13,278 nucleotides of DNA, taken from the NCBI GenBank assembly GCA_039933635.1, contig JBDTNQ010000119.1, forward strand, positions 1 through 13,278, in the 5' to 3' direction. The notes beneath the pieces are model-generated. The model made no database searches and had not been told where the DNA came from. It was given only the letters and a program-made list of their open reading frames with translations. Position 1 is the stretch's first letter. Every line of letters starts with the position of its first letter. The position numbers were made by a program, and so were the translations under genes. This stretch comes from JBDTNQ01 sp039933635 (GTDB taxonomy: Bacteria; Acidobacteriota; Vicinamibacteria; Vicinamibacterales; SCN-69-37). Below are positions 1-6,522 of the stretch, piece by piece.

Positions 1-1259
1 CCGATGATGTGCACGCCGAGCAACTGGTCGTAGCGCGTCTCGCCAACGATCTTCACGAAGCCCTCGGTGTCGCCGGTGATGCGAGCGCGGCCCAGGGCAC
101 TGAAGGGAAAGGTTCCCGTGCTCACGGCATACCCTCGCGCCCGCGCTTCGGACTCGGTCAGGCCCACGCTGCCGATCTCTGGCTCGCAGTAGGTGCATGA
201 CGGCACCTGATCGTAGTCAATCGCGTCGACGTCCCGCCCTGCGATCCGCTCAGCCAACCTGATGCCTTCCGCGGATGACACGTGCGCCAGCTGCGGGTGC
301 GATCCCGCGCCCATCGTGATCACATCTCCAATGGCGGAAATGCCCGGAACGCTCGTCCGGAACAGTGCGTCAACGACGACGTAGCCGCGATCGAGTGTAA
401 GGCCCACGTCCTCCGCACCGAGACCATCGGTTACCGGTGCGCGTCCAACCGCGACGAGCAGCTTCTCGACCACCAGCGATTCCGCCTGACCGGACGAGGA
501 CTCCGTGACGACGCGCACGGCGCCATCGGCGACCGCGCTGGTCACCTTCGTATCCGTGCGCACGGCGATCCCGCGCTTCTTGAATGCGCGTGCCAGCTCT
601 GCCGACACCGCCTCGTCTTCATTCGGCACCAGCCTCGACTGCAGTTCGATGATCGTGACGTCGCTGCCGAAGCGTCGAAAGATCGAAGCGAACTCCACGC
701 CGACGGCTCCGCTCCCCAGCACCGCAATCGAGGCAGGCACGCTGTTCAAGCCAATCGCCTCGTCGCTCGTGAGGATCGACGTGCGATCGATCGTGAGCCC
801 CGCCAGTCCGCGCGGTGCCGACCCCGTGGCGACGATGATTTCATTCGCCACGAGGGTGCGTGGCGCCTCGCCGGCGACCTCGACGCGCCCGCCGCCCGCG
901 AGCCGTCCCGATCCTTTGATCCAATCGATCTGGTTCTTCTTGAAGAGGAATTCGACCCCTTTGGTGAGGCTGGTCACGATCTTCTGTTTCCGCGCGTTGA
1001 CGCGCGCCATGTCGATCGACGGTGCGGCGGCCGTGCCCAGATTCACACCCCACTCCGCGGCATCCTGCGTGATTTTGAGCGCGTGCGCATGCTCCAGAAG
1101 GGCCTTGGTCGGGATGCAGCCCCAATTGAGGCAGGTCCCACCGAGGACGGGCTGGCGCTCCACGACGGCGGTCTTGAGGCCGAGTTGCGCGGCACGAATC
1201 GCGGCGACGTAGCCGCCCATGCCGGAGCCTATGACGACGACGTCGTACCGATCGGCCAT
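1..1259 (-). CDS. lpdA: Dihydrolipoyl dehydrogenase (E3 subunit), 3' end cut by window edge
   Basis: This is a FAD-dependent disulfide oxidoreductase that reoxidises dihydrolipoamide with NAD+ in the pyruvate or 2-oxoglutarate dehydrogenase complexes or the glycine cleavage system. The protein opens MADRYDVVVIGSGMGG, an FAD-binding GxGxxG at residues 11-16. The redox-active disulfide motif GGTCLNWGCIPTKALL follows, with Cys43 and Cys48. A second dinucleotide fold has GSGAVG at 182-187, and a later ISAIGDV segment contacts FAD. The start of the dimer interface domain (VPSCTYCEPEIGSVGLTE) is also present. About 419 residues are visible against roughly 460-475 for the family, so the C-terminal tail with the catalytic His-Glu pair lies outside the window. 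The usual CLNVGC is CLNWGC here. The ATG at 1259 has no clear Shine-Dalgarno sequence; a TAAACT hexamer ends seven bases upstream, so the mRNA could be leaderless. A long plus-strand frame opposite this gene is a shadow. Mercuric reductase is a less likely reading because its extra motifs are absent. Confidence 0.95.
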   Translation of the reverse strand, partial: MADRYDVVVIGSGMGGYVAAIRAAQLGLKTAVVERQPVLGGTCLNWGCIPTKALLEHAHALKITQDAAEWGVNLGTAAAPSIDMARVNARKQKIVTSLTKGVEFLFKKNQIDWIKGSGRLAGGGRVEVAGEAPRTLVANEIIVATGSAPRGLAGLTIDRTSILTSDEAIGLNSVPASIAVLGSGAVGVEFASIFRRFGSDVTIIELQSRLVPNEDEAVSAELARAFKKRGIAVRTDTKVTSAVADGAVRVVTESSSGQAESLVVEKLLVAVGRAPVTDGLGAEDVGLTLDRGYVVVDALFRTSVPGISAIGDVITMGAGSHPQLAHVSSAEGIRLAERIAGRDVDAIDYDQVPSCTYCEPEIGSVGLTESEARARGYAVSTGTFPFSALGRARITGDTEGFVKIVGETRYDQLLGVHII

Positions 1260-1322
1260 GGCGGCCAGTTTACCCGCTTCGCGTCGGTTCTGAGGGAGAG
1301 GCTTCGACGAACAGGTAGGGCG

Positions 1323-1359
1323 ACGCTTCGGCGCGGCAGGCTGCCCTGCGCCGAAGCGT
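1323..1359 (-). terminator. Stem-loop, possible terminator of the HU gene
   Basis: A perfect 12-bp inverted repeat (arms ACGCTTCGGCGC and GCGCCGAAGCGT) flanks a 13-base loop. It lies 26 bases past the stop codon of the HU gene and 63 bases before the lpdA start, both on the minus strand. The position fits a terminator that separates the two transcripts. There is no T-run after the stem on either strand, so the call rests on the stem and its location only. Confidence 0.5.
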
Positions 1360-1385
1360 GCTTCGTTCGATCGCCGAGGAGACGA

Positions 1386-1685
1386 CTACTTACGGGGGAG
1401 AACCGCGTCTTTCAGCTGTTTGGCGATTCGCGCCTTGACGACCGTCTTGGCGGGAATCTTGATTGGCTCGCCAGTGGCCGGATTGCGGCCTTCGCGCGCC
1501 TTCCGCTTCTGCACGACCAGCTTGCAGATGCCCGGCAAGACGAACTCACCAGACCGTTTCAGTTCCTTTTCGGACAGACGGTTGAGCTCGTCGAAAAGAT
1601 CCCGTACCTGGGTTCTCTTCAAATCGAACTTGTCCGCGAAGTGCGCGAACAGCTCCATCTTGCCCATGCGTCGGGCGTCGGCCAT
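1386..1685 (-). CDS. HU/IHF-family histone-like DNA-binding protein
   Basis: This is a small basic protein that bends and compacts DNA as a dimer in the nucleoid. From the chosen start it has 99 residues, close to the 90-100 typical of the family. The N-terminal helical part (MADARRMGKMELFAHFADKF) is followed by GEFVLPGICKLVV and then the DNA-gripping arm GRNPATGEPIKIPAK at residues 66-80. Pro69 is in the position of the proline that intercalates in the minor groove. The frame is open further upstream to ATGs at 1781 and 1799 (137 aa at most). I prefer the ATG at 1685 because AGGAG lies seven bases before it, the length then fits the family, and a TTGACA/TACGAT promoter pair covers the upstream ATGs. 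The ATG at 1781 has its own GGAG five or six bases upstream, so the extended form cannot be excluded. The gene is divergent from queF. Confidence 0.9.
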   Translation of the reverse strand: MADARRMGKMELFAHFADKFDLKRTQVRDLFDELNRLSEKELKRSGEFVLPGICKLVVQKRKAREGRNPATGEPIKIPAKTVVKARIAKQLKDAVLPRK

Positions 1686-1779
1686 GCTTATTCTCCTGGC
1701 AGGGGCGCGCGTGTCATGAGCTGTCGTCGAAACCGCGCGCGCCAAACGGTCGGACGGCAAAACCGTGAAATCGGCTGCC

Positions 1780-1809
1780 ATCGTAGTCTCCGTTTTCAAA
1801 AGATGTCAA
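1780..1809 (-). promoter_or_regulatory. Putative sigma70-type promoter for the HU gene
   Basis: Read on the minus strand, a consensus -35 box TTGACA (1809-1804) is followed after 18 bases by TACGAT (1785-1780), which matches four of six bases of TATAAT. Transcription would begin near 1773, giving a leader of about 90 bases to the ATG at 1685. The ATGs at 1799 and 1781 would not be transcribed. This was found by eye; a chance match is possible. Confidence 0.45.
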
Positions 1810-1842
1810 TGAAAATGGGCTTCTTCGCAAGACGTCACAATT

Positions 1843-1872
1843 GACACCGGGAGTCTAAAGACTCCCGGTGTC
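1843..1872. repeat. Perfect 14-bp inverted repeat, possible operator between HU and queF
   Basis: The arms GACACCGGGAGTCT and AGACTCCCGGTGTC are perfectly complementary and separated only by AA. The element lies between two divergent genes, so neither gene reads into it and a terminator role makes little sense. There is no T-run on either side. It ends 16 bases before the queF ATG and just upstream of a TAGAAT -10 box, which would place it across the -35 region of queF. It begins 34 bases upstream of the HU -35 box. A binding site for a dimeric regulator is the simplest reading. A dispersed palindromic repeat is the main alternative. Confidence 0.6.
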
Positions 1873-1877
1873 GTCAG

Positions 1878-1883
1878 TAGAAT
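1878..1883 (+). promoter_or_regulatory. Putative -10 box of queF, leaderless geometry
   Basis: TAGAAT matches five of six bases of the TATAAT consensus and ends five bases before the queF ATG at 1889. Transcription would start at or next to the A of the ATG. No Shine-Dalgarno sequence precedes that ATG, which agrees with a leaderless message. No good -35 box lies at 17 bases; the position is taken by the inverted repeat. Confidence 0.35.
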
Positions 1884-1888
1884 TGTCC

Positions 1889-2218
1889 ATGCTCGAAACC
1901 TTCCCCAACCCACGCCCCGAGCGCGACTACGAGATCCAGATCCGCTGCCCGGAGTTCACGTCGGTGTGCCCCAAAACGGGTCAACCGGATTTCGGCGAGA
2001 TCCAGATCGTCTACACGCCGGAGGCCGTCTGTATCGAGTTGAAATCATTGAAGTACTACCTCCAGTCGTTTCGCAACCAAGGCATCTTCTACGAGGCCGT
2101 CACCAACCGGATCCTGGACGATCTGGTCGCCGCGTGTCAGCCTCGCCGCATGCGCATCACCGGTGCGTTCTCCGCCCGCGGCGGCATCACGACAACCGTC
2201 GTCGCCGAGAAGCGCTAG
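1889..2218 (+). CDS. queF: NADPH-dependent 7-cyano-7-deazaguanine (preQ0) reductase, unimodular type
   Basis: QueF reduces the nitrile of preQ0 to the amine of preQ1 with two NADPH in the cytoplasm, a step of queuosine tRNA modification. The 109-residue protein has the signature CPEFTSVCPKTGQPDFGEI, with the nucleophile Cys27 and the general acid Asp34. The QueF motif ELKSLKYYLQSFRN at 50-63 comes next and Glu69 then falls where substrate-binding Glu sits. It is a short, single-domain form, lacking the N-terminal extension and C-terminal tail of the Bacillus subtilis protein. The frame can be extended to a GTG at 1868, but that codon lies inside the inverted repeat and adds seven unconserved residues, so I chose the ATG at 1889. 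No other queuosine genes are in the window; the gene appears to stand alone. A preQ1 riboswitch was looked for and not found. Confidence 0.95.
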   Translation: MLETFPNPRPERDYEIQIRCPEFTSVCPKTGQPDFGEIQIVYTPEAVCIELKSLKYYLQSFRNQGIFYEAVTNRILDDLVAACQPRRMRITGAFSARGGITTTVVAEKR

Positions 2219-2281
2219 AACGCCAATCGGGCACAACCCTTGCCTACTTCCCCGTCGAATCAACGTAAACGCGTCTGATTC

Positions 2282-2313
2282 GGCGGGATCGTTGCAGTTT
2301 CTGCAACCCCGCC
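2282..2313 (+). promoter_or_regulatory. Bulged stem-loop just before the helicase ribosome binding site
   Basis: GGCGGG (2282-2287) pairs with CCCGCC (2308-2313), and GTTGCAG (2291-2297) pairs with CTGCAAC (2301-2307). The loop is TTT and a three-base ATC bulge interrupts the left arm, giving 13 base pairs. It starts 63 bases after the queF stop and ends seven bases before the GAGGTG Shine-Dalgarno of the helicase. It could terminate queF, though no T-run follows, or act as an operator or leader structure controlling the helicase-methyltransferase operon. Confidence 0.5.
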
Positions 2314-2332
2314 AGCGTGCGAGGTGCAGAAC

Positions 2333-4714
2333 ATGCAAGCGTTACTTCCAGCTCCGGGTGCCAGCGTCTGGATCCGGCAGCACAAGTGGATCGTCGAACG
2401 CGCACGCGTCGATCGCAGCGTCCTGCGCCTCGACGTCGCCTCCGGCGCTCGTCGTCTCACCTTCCTCGTTCCCTTCGACCGGCCAGTCGTCCCCCATCCG
2501 CGGCTGCGCCCCACGCGCGTGCGGCGACAGCAGGCGCTGGCCCGGCTCGCGCGTGCGCTTGGCGCCAGCCATTCGTTCGATCTTCCGCATGCGGCTCTCT
2601 GTGCACCCATCGACATCCTGGCCTATCAACTCGAACCGACCCTCGCGCTCCTTTCCGGAATTCGTCGTGTACTCGTGGCAGACGATGTGGGGTTGGGGAA
2701 GACGATACAGGCGGGACTGGCACTGGCTGAATTGCAGCACCGGCGGGCCTCGTGCCGCGCGCTGGTCGTCGTACCTGCGCCTCTTGTCGACCAATGGGTC
2801 CGAGAACTTCGCGATCGCCTGTCCCTGGAAGCCACGGCCGTCGACCAGGATGCGCTCGATCGCCACGCGCTGGAACTGGCGGTCGGCACCACGCCCTGGG
2901 ATCGACCCGGCATCTGGATTGCCTCGCCCGACTATCTGAAGCAGCGACACGTACTCGGCGGCATCCCGCTCACGCCGTGGGACATGGTGATCATCGACGA
3001 GGCTCACGGGGTCGCCGGCGACTCCGACAGGCACGAGGCGTGTCACGAACTGGCGCAGCGCGCGCGCCGCGTCATGCTCCTCACCGCAACACCGCATTCG
3101 GGCGACGACGACCGTTTCAGGCGGCTGCTCGGCATAGGCCAGCTCCCGCGGGAGAACGACGGGATCCAGATGTTTCGGCGCAGTCGAGCCGAGTTCGCCG
3201 GGCGGCCCATGCCTGTGGCGCGGTGGCCGCACGTGGCGCTCGAGCCGGCCGCGCGGCAAGTGCTCGACGCGCTCGTGGCGTTCGAGCGCGCCGTGCTGCG
3301 CTCGGCGAGCGCGGTCCAGAGGCCGGGCGCGCAGCTCCTGACCTCGGTCCTGCGCAAGCGGGCGGCGTCCACGTTACACGCGCTCGATCAGTCGCTGGGA
3401 CGACGGCTCGAGTGGCTCCAGGCGCCGGACCGCGCGTACCGCCTCGAGTGGCTGCAGCCACCGCTGCCCTTCGTCGAAGAGGAAGCGCATGACGATGAAG
3501 AACGTCTGGCGTTGACGGCCGCCAGCGGACTCCCGGCCGCACACGAACGCGCGTGGCTTCGCCGCCTGCAGCTGTTGTGTGCCGCCGCCCTGCCGCGGGA
3601 TCCCAAAGTGCACCATCTCACGTCGCTGTTGATGCGTAGAGCTGAGACGGCCGTCGTGTTCACGGAGTACCGCGCGTCGCTCGACTGCCTTCAGAAACGA
3701 CTGTCGGACATGCGCGCCGTGGCGGCGCTTCACGGCGGGCTCACAGTCCGTGAGCGTCGCGACCAGCTGCAGATGTTTCTCGAGGGCCACGCATCGGTGC
3801 TCCTCGCCACCGACGTCGGCGGTCAGGGACTCAACCTGCAGTCGCGAGGACGATGGGTGATCAACGTGGACGTGCCGTGGAACCCCGCTCGACTGGTGCA
3901 GCGGGTCGGACGGGTCGATCGTATCGGCCAATCTCGTCGCGTTCACGCAACCACGCTCTGCCTTCCGCATGCCGTTGAGGACCACGTGGTCGAGTCGATG
4001 GCCCGGCGCGAGGCGCGCGTGAGGCACGTGATGGGTGCGACCCCGATCAACCTGGGCGGAGCCCGGATGACCGAGCGCCGCTCAGATCCGGCCGCGTCTG
4101 CCGCGCCGCCGGCCGCGCTGACCGTCTGTACGACGTTCCGCCGCAGGGCGCGAGCGATGGCGCGGGCGCTCACCGCGCGACGCGCGTGGCTCGGCAGGTG
4201 GCGCGGCCCGTTCCTGGTCGAATCGAGGCCCTGTCGGACGAGCGGCGCCTTTCCCGGCGAGTCGGGACGAATCGGCGGCCTGCTCGCCATCCTCACGTTT
4301 CCCATCCTCGATGGCTCCGGAACCATCGTGGAACAGCACATTCGTGCCGTGCGGATCGACTACGCCAGTCGTTGGACTTCGGAGGCGGGCACGTGGCTGC
4401 CGCTTGCCGGACAGGCCCTGTCGCGGTCAATCGGTGCTCGCGTCGCGCGTGTCCGTCGCGTCGAGGAGGCACGAGCCGCGGCCGAGATGTCTATTGAGAG
4501 CGCCGTCGGCGACGTCGTCCATGCGCTGAACGCGCCGGAAGAGACACAACTGACCTTCTTTTCGCGGCGCGAGCACGCCGATTTCGATCGTGCGCGCGAA
4601 GTCACCGACGTGGGGGATGCCGACCGCGCGGGGCGGGTGGCTGATCTGAGAGCCGCCCGGACGATCGATGCGGGACACCCGGCCCTCCTCGCCGTGTTCG
4701 AGAAGCGACCATGA
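2333..4714 (+). CDS. SNF2-family (RapA/HepA-like) helicase of a putative DISARM-like defence module
   Basis: This is a 793-residue superfamily 2 ATPase expected to translocate on DNA. The motifs in order are Walker A DDVGLGKT at 117-124, Walker B DEAH at 222-225, motif III TATP at 251-254, VFTEYR at 443-447, motif V ATDVGGQGLNLQ at 492-503 and the arginine-finger motif VI QRVGRVDRIGQ at 523-533. All key residues are intact. About 110 residues precede Walker A, and about 210 residues after the last segment (roughly 580-793) show no motif I know. The ATG at 2333 is preceded by GAGGTG with six bases of spacing; the in-frame GTG at 2324 overlaps that site and is less likely. The stop overlaps the methyltransferase start as ATGA, so the two are translationally coupled. 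A helicase of this type next to an adenine methyltransferase recalls DrmD of class 1 DISARM. The family assignment is by motif only and the defence role is inferred. Confidence 0.85.
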   Translation: MQALLPAPGASVWIRQHKWIVERARVDRSVLRLDVASGARRLTFLVPFDRPVVPHPRLRPTRVRRQQALARLARALGASHSFDLPHAALCAPIDILAYQLEPTLALLSGIRRVLVADDVGLGKTIQAGLALAELQHRRASCRALVVVPAPLVDQWVRELRDRLSLEATAVDQDALDRHALELAVGTTPWDRPGIWIASPDYLKQRHVLGGIPLTPWDMVIIDEAHGVAGDSDRHEACHELAQRARRVMLLTATPHSGDDDRFRRLLGIGQLPRENDGIQMFRRSRAEFAGRPMPVARWPHVALEPAARQVLDALVAFERAVLRSASAVQRPGAQLLTSVLRKRAASTLHALDQSLGRRLEWLQAPDRAYRLEWLQPPLPFVEEEAHDDEERLALTAASGLPAAHERAWLRRLQLLCAAALPRDPKVHHLTSLLMRRAETAVVFTEYRASLDCLQKRLSDMRAVAALHGGLTVRERRDQLQMFLEGHASVLLATDVGGQGLNLQSRGRWVINVDVPWNPARLVQRVGRVDRIGQSRRVHATTLCLPHAVEDHVVESMARREARVRHVMGATPINLGGARMTERRSDPAASAAPPAALTVCTTFRRRARAMARALTARRAWLGRWRGPFLVESRPCRTSGAFPGESGRIGGLLAILTFPILDGSGTIVEQHIRAVRIDYASRWTSEAGTWLPLAGQALSRSIGARVARVRRVEEARAAAEMSIESAVGDVVHALNAPEETQLTFFSRREHADFDRAREVTDVGDADRAGRVADLRAARTIDAGHPALLAVFEKRP

Positions 4715-6522
4715 GCGCGTTCCCCGGCTTCAGCGGCACACTCTTTCCTGGGCGATATCTGACCGACGCGCTCGTTCGCGACGCCGAACGGCTCGGCCGT
4801 TTCGCTGGCAACGACGCCCTCGAGGTCCGCCTCGCATCATGGTGGGGTCGCGCGACTCACACGTGCGGTCCCACGACCTCCACGCGAACCATCGTCGATG
4901 AGCTGGCCATGCCGCTTCTGGCCATACTGGGCTTTCGCGCCCGCTCCATGACATTCAATGACGACGAGGCGGACGTCTGCCTCGAGACGCGACGGGGGAC
5001 GACTGTGGCCCTGATCGTGAGACCGTGGGCGTCTCGGCCCTCGGCGCGCCTCCGTCACACCTTCGGGTTCGCGCAGGCGATCGACGCACGCTGGTGTTTC
5101 GTGCTGGCGCCGCCATTTCTCTCGGTCGTCAGCGTCGGTGGCCACGCCACACGGCGAGCCATCGACATCGCCTTGCCTCACGCCGTTTCGCCGCCAATCA
5201 GCCCGCAGTTCGTTCTGCTGACGCGGAACGACATGTTCGACCCAGGTGAGCCGACGGGACGTGCAGCACCGTTGGACCTGCTCGTCGCACGAGCGGGCCA
5301 ATTCCAGGATCGCGTTCGCCGCGATCTGCAGGGTGGCGTGAAGTCGGCGCTGGTGAGCATTCGTGACGCACTGGCGGGCGGCATGCGTCGCGGTCAGGTG
5401 CTCGACGCGGGCGATGAATCACTCACCGTGGTGTATCGGATTCTCTTCCTGCTGTTTGCCGAGTCGCGCGAGGTCGTGCCCCACGCGAACTCCGTCTACT
5501 CGCAGGCGTATGCCATGAATGCGCTATGTCGCCGGGCTCTCGCCGGCGAGGCGCGCGGGACCTGGGACGGCCTGGCTGCCATGACGCGGCTGGCGCGCAC
5601 GGGGTGTCATGCAGCGGGGCTGGATGCGGCCGCATTCAACGGGCCTCTGTTTGCCCGACGCAGCGCACCCGTCGTCGAGGGCGGCCGGCCGATCGCGCGG
5701 CCGAGTCGCCGGTCGGACGCCCGGGACGAGGCCGCTCGCCGCGCGCTGGTCGCGCTGGGGTCGCGTCCGGGCGTGGCCGGCCTCGAGGCGATCAGTTATC
5801 GCGACCTCGGGGTGGAGGAGCTCGGCGGTATCTACGAACAGGTGCTGGACCTCGACCGAAAAGACGGCGCACGACGCCCCGATCGCGGGCATCGACGACA
5901 GGCACATGCGTTGGCCCGCAAAGAGACGGGCACGTTCTACACGCCGCAGCCACTGGCCGATTACCTCGTGCGGCGCACGCTCGGTCCACTTGTCGCGAGC
6001 GCATCGGCCGACGACATCCTCCGGCTGCGCGTGGTGGATCCGGCGATGGGTAGCGGCGCCTTTCTCGTTGCCAGTTGTCACTACCTGGCGCACGCCTATG
6101 AACGCGCGCAAATCGATGAGGGCCGGGCGTCGGCTCTCGATTTCGATGAAGATGCGCGGGCCAACATTCGGCGGACGATTGCGGAAAGGTGCCTGGCGGG
6201 CGTGGATCGCAACCGCACGGCTGTGCACCTGGCCCGGCTGTCGCTCTGGCTCACGACGCTTGCGCGCGGCAAGCCGTTGACGTTTCTCGATCACCGTCTC
6301 CGTACCGGCGACAGCCTGACAGGCGCATGGCCCGAGGATCTACGGCGGCCTGCCGGACGGCCCTCAGGAGCGTCCTCTGATTTGCCGCTCTTCGAGACGT
6401 CGGATCTCGAGCACGCCCTGCGGGCCATCGCCAACCCCCCTCGAGACCATGGTCAACGGATCGAACGACACCGTGCGCGATGTTCGGAGCAAGGAAGCGC
6501 TCTGGCGACACCTATCCGGTGA
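4711..6522 (+). CDS. Eco57I-type adenine-specific DNA methyltransferase, N-terminal part (frame broken at C6 tract)
   Basis: This is the upstream half of a large N6-adenine DNA methyltransferase. It holds the ETGTFYTP element at residues 405-412 and the SAM-binding motif I DPAMGSGAF at 443-451, followed by GVDRNRTAVHLARLSLWL, typical of motifs II-III. It lacks the catalytic NPPW motif, which lies in the next frame. Residues 1-400 include a region (about 60-140) laid out like the N-terminal domain of related enzymes, with no intact PD-(D/E)XK signature. After the C run at 6435-6440 the last 27 residues are arginine-rich and unlike the family, as expected for reading out of frame. The start ATG overlaps the helicase stop. 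Alone this half should bind SAM but not methylate. Skipping one C restores a single 1125-residue protein with the next frame. Confidence 0.85.
   Translation: MSAFPGFSGTLFPGRYLTDALVRDAERLGRFAGNDALEVRLASWWGRATHTCGPTTSTRTIVDELAMPLLAILGFRARSMTFNDDEADVCLETRRGTTVALIVRPWASRPSARLRHTFGFAQAIDARWCFVLAPPFLSVVSVGGHATRRAIDIALPHAVSPPISPQFVLLTRNDMFDPGEPTGRAAPLDLLVARAGQFQDRVRRDLQGGVKSALVSIRDALAGGMRRGQVLDAGDESLTVVYRILFLLFAESREVVPHANSVYSQAYAMNALCRRALAGEARGTWDGLAAMTRLARTGCHAAGLDAAAFNGPLFARRSAPVVEGGRPIARPSRRSDARDEAARRALVALGSRPGVAGLEAISYRDLGVEELGGIYEQVLDLDRKDGARRPDRGHRRQAHALARKETGTFYTPQPLADYLVRRTLGPLVASASADDILRLRVVDPAMGSGAFLVASCHYLAHAYERAQIDEGRASALDFDEDARANIRRTIAERCLAGVDRNRTAVHLARLSLWLTTLARGKPLTFLDHRLRTGDSLTGAWPEDLRRPAGRPSGASSDLPLFETSDLEHALRAIANPPRDHGQRIERHRARCSEQGSALATPIR
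6435..6440 (+). other. C6 tract at the frame break of the methyltransferase
   Basis: Six C residues sit where the upstream frame stops resembling its family and the downstream frame begins to. Dropping one C gives a continuous reading (ANPLETMVNGSNDTV) with no stop from 4711 to 8089. The tract contains CCC followed by C, a context where tRNA-Pro is known to slip +1. It could be a replication-slippage site, a programmed frameshift, a fixed mutation or an assembly error. The sequence alone does not tell these apart. Confidence 0.75.

Noticed and set aside
282..1844. A 520-codon plus-strand open frame, and a 235-codon one inside it
   Set aside because: Both lie opposite lpdA and HU, whose minus-strand proteins have clear family motifs. 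The plus-strand translations are rich in Arg and His without any recognisable domain, as expected for an antisense shadow in GC-rich DNA.
1840..1890. preQ1 riboswitch upstream of queF
   Set aside because: The known preQ1 aptamers need a C-rich loop and an A-rich tail forming a pseudoknot. The region holds only a perfect palindrome with a two-base centre and almost no transcribed leader.
6449..6522. Methyltransferase as two naturally separate overlapping subunits
   Set aside because: The downstream ATG has no ribosome binding site, the upstream tail after the C tract is not family-like, and the joined frame restores a continuous sequence. I keep it only as a weak alternative.
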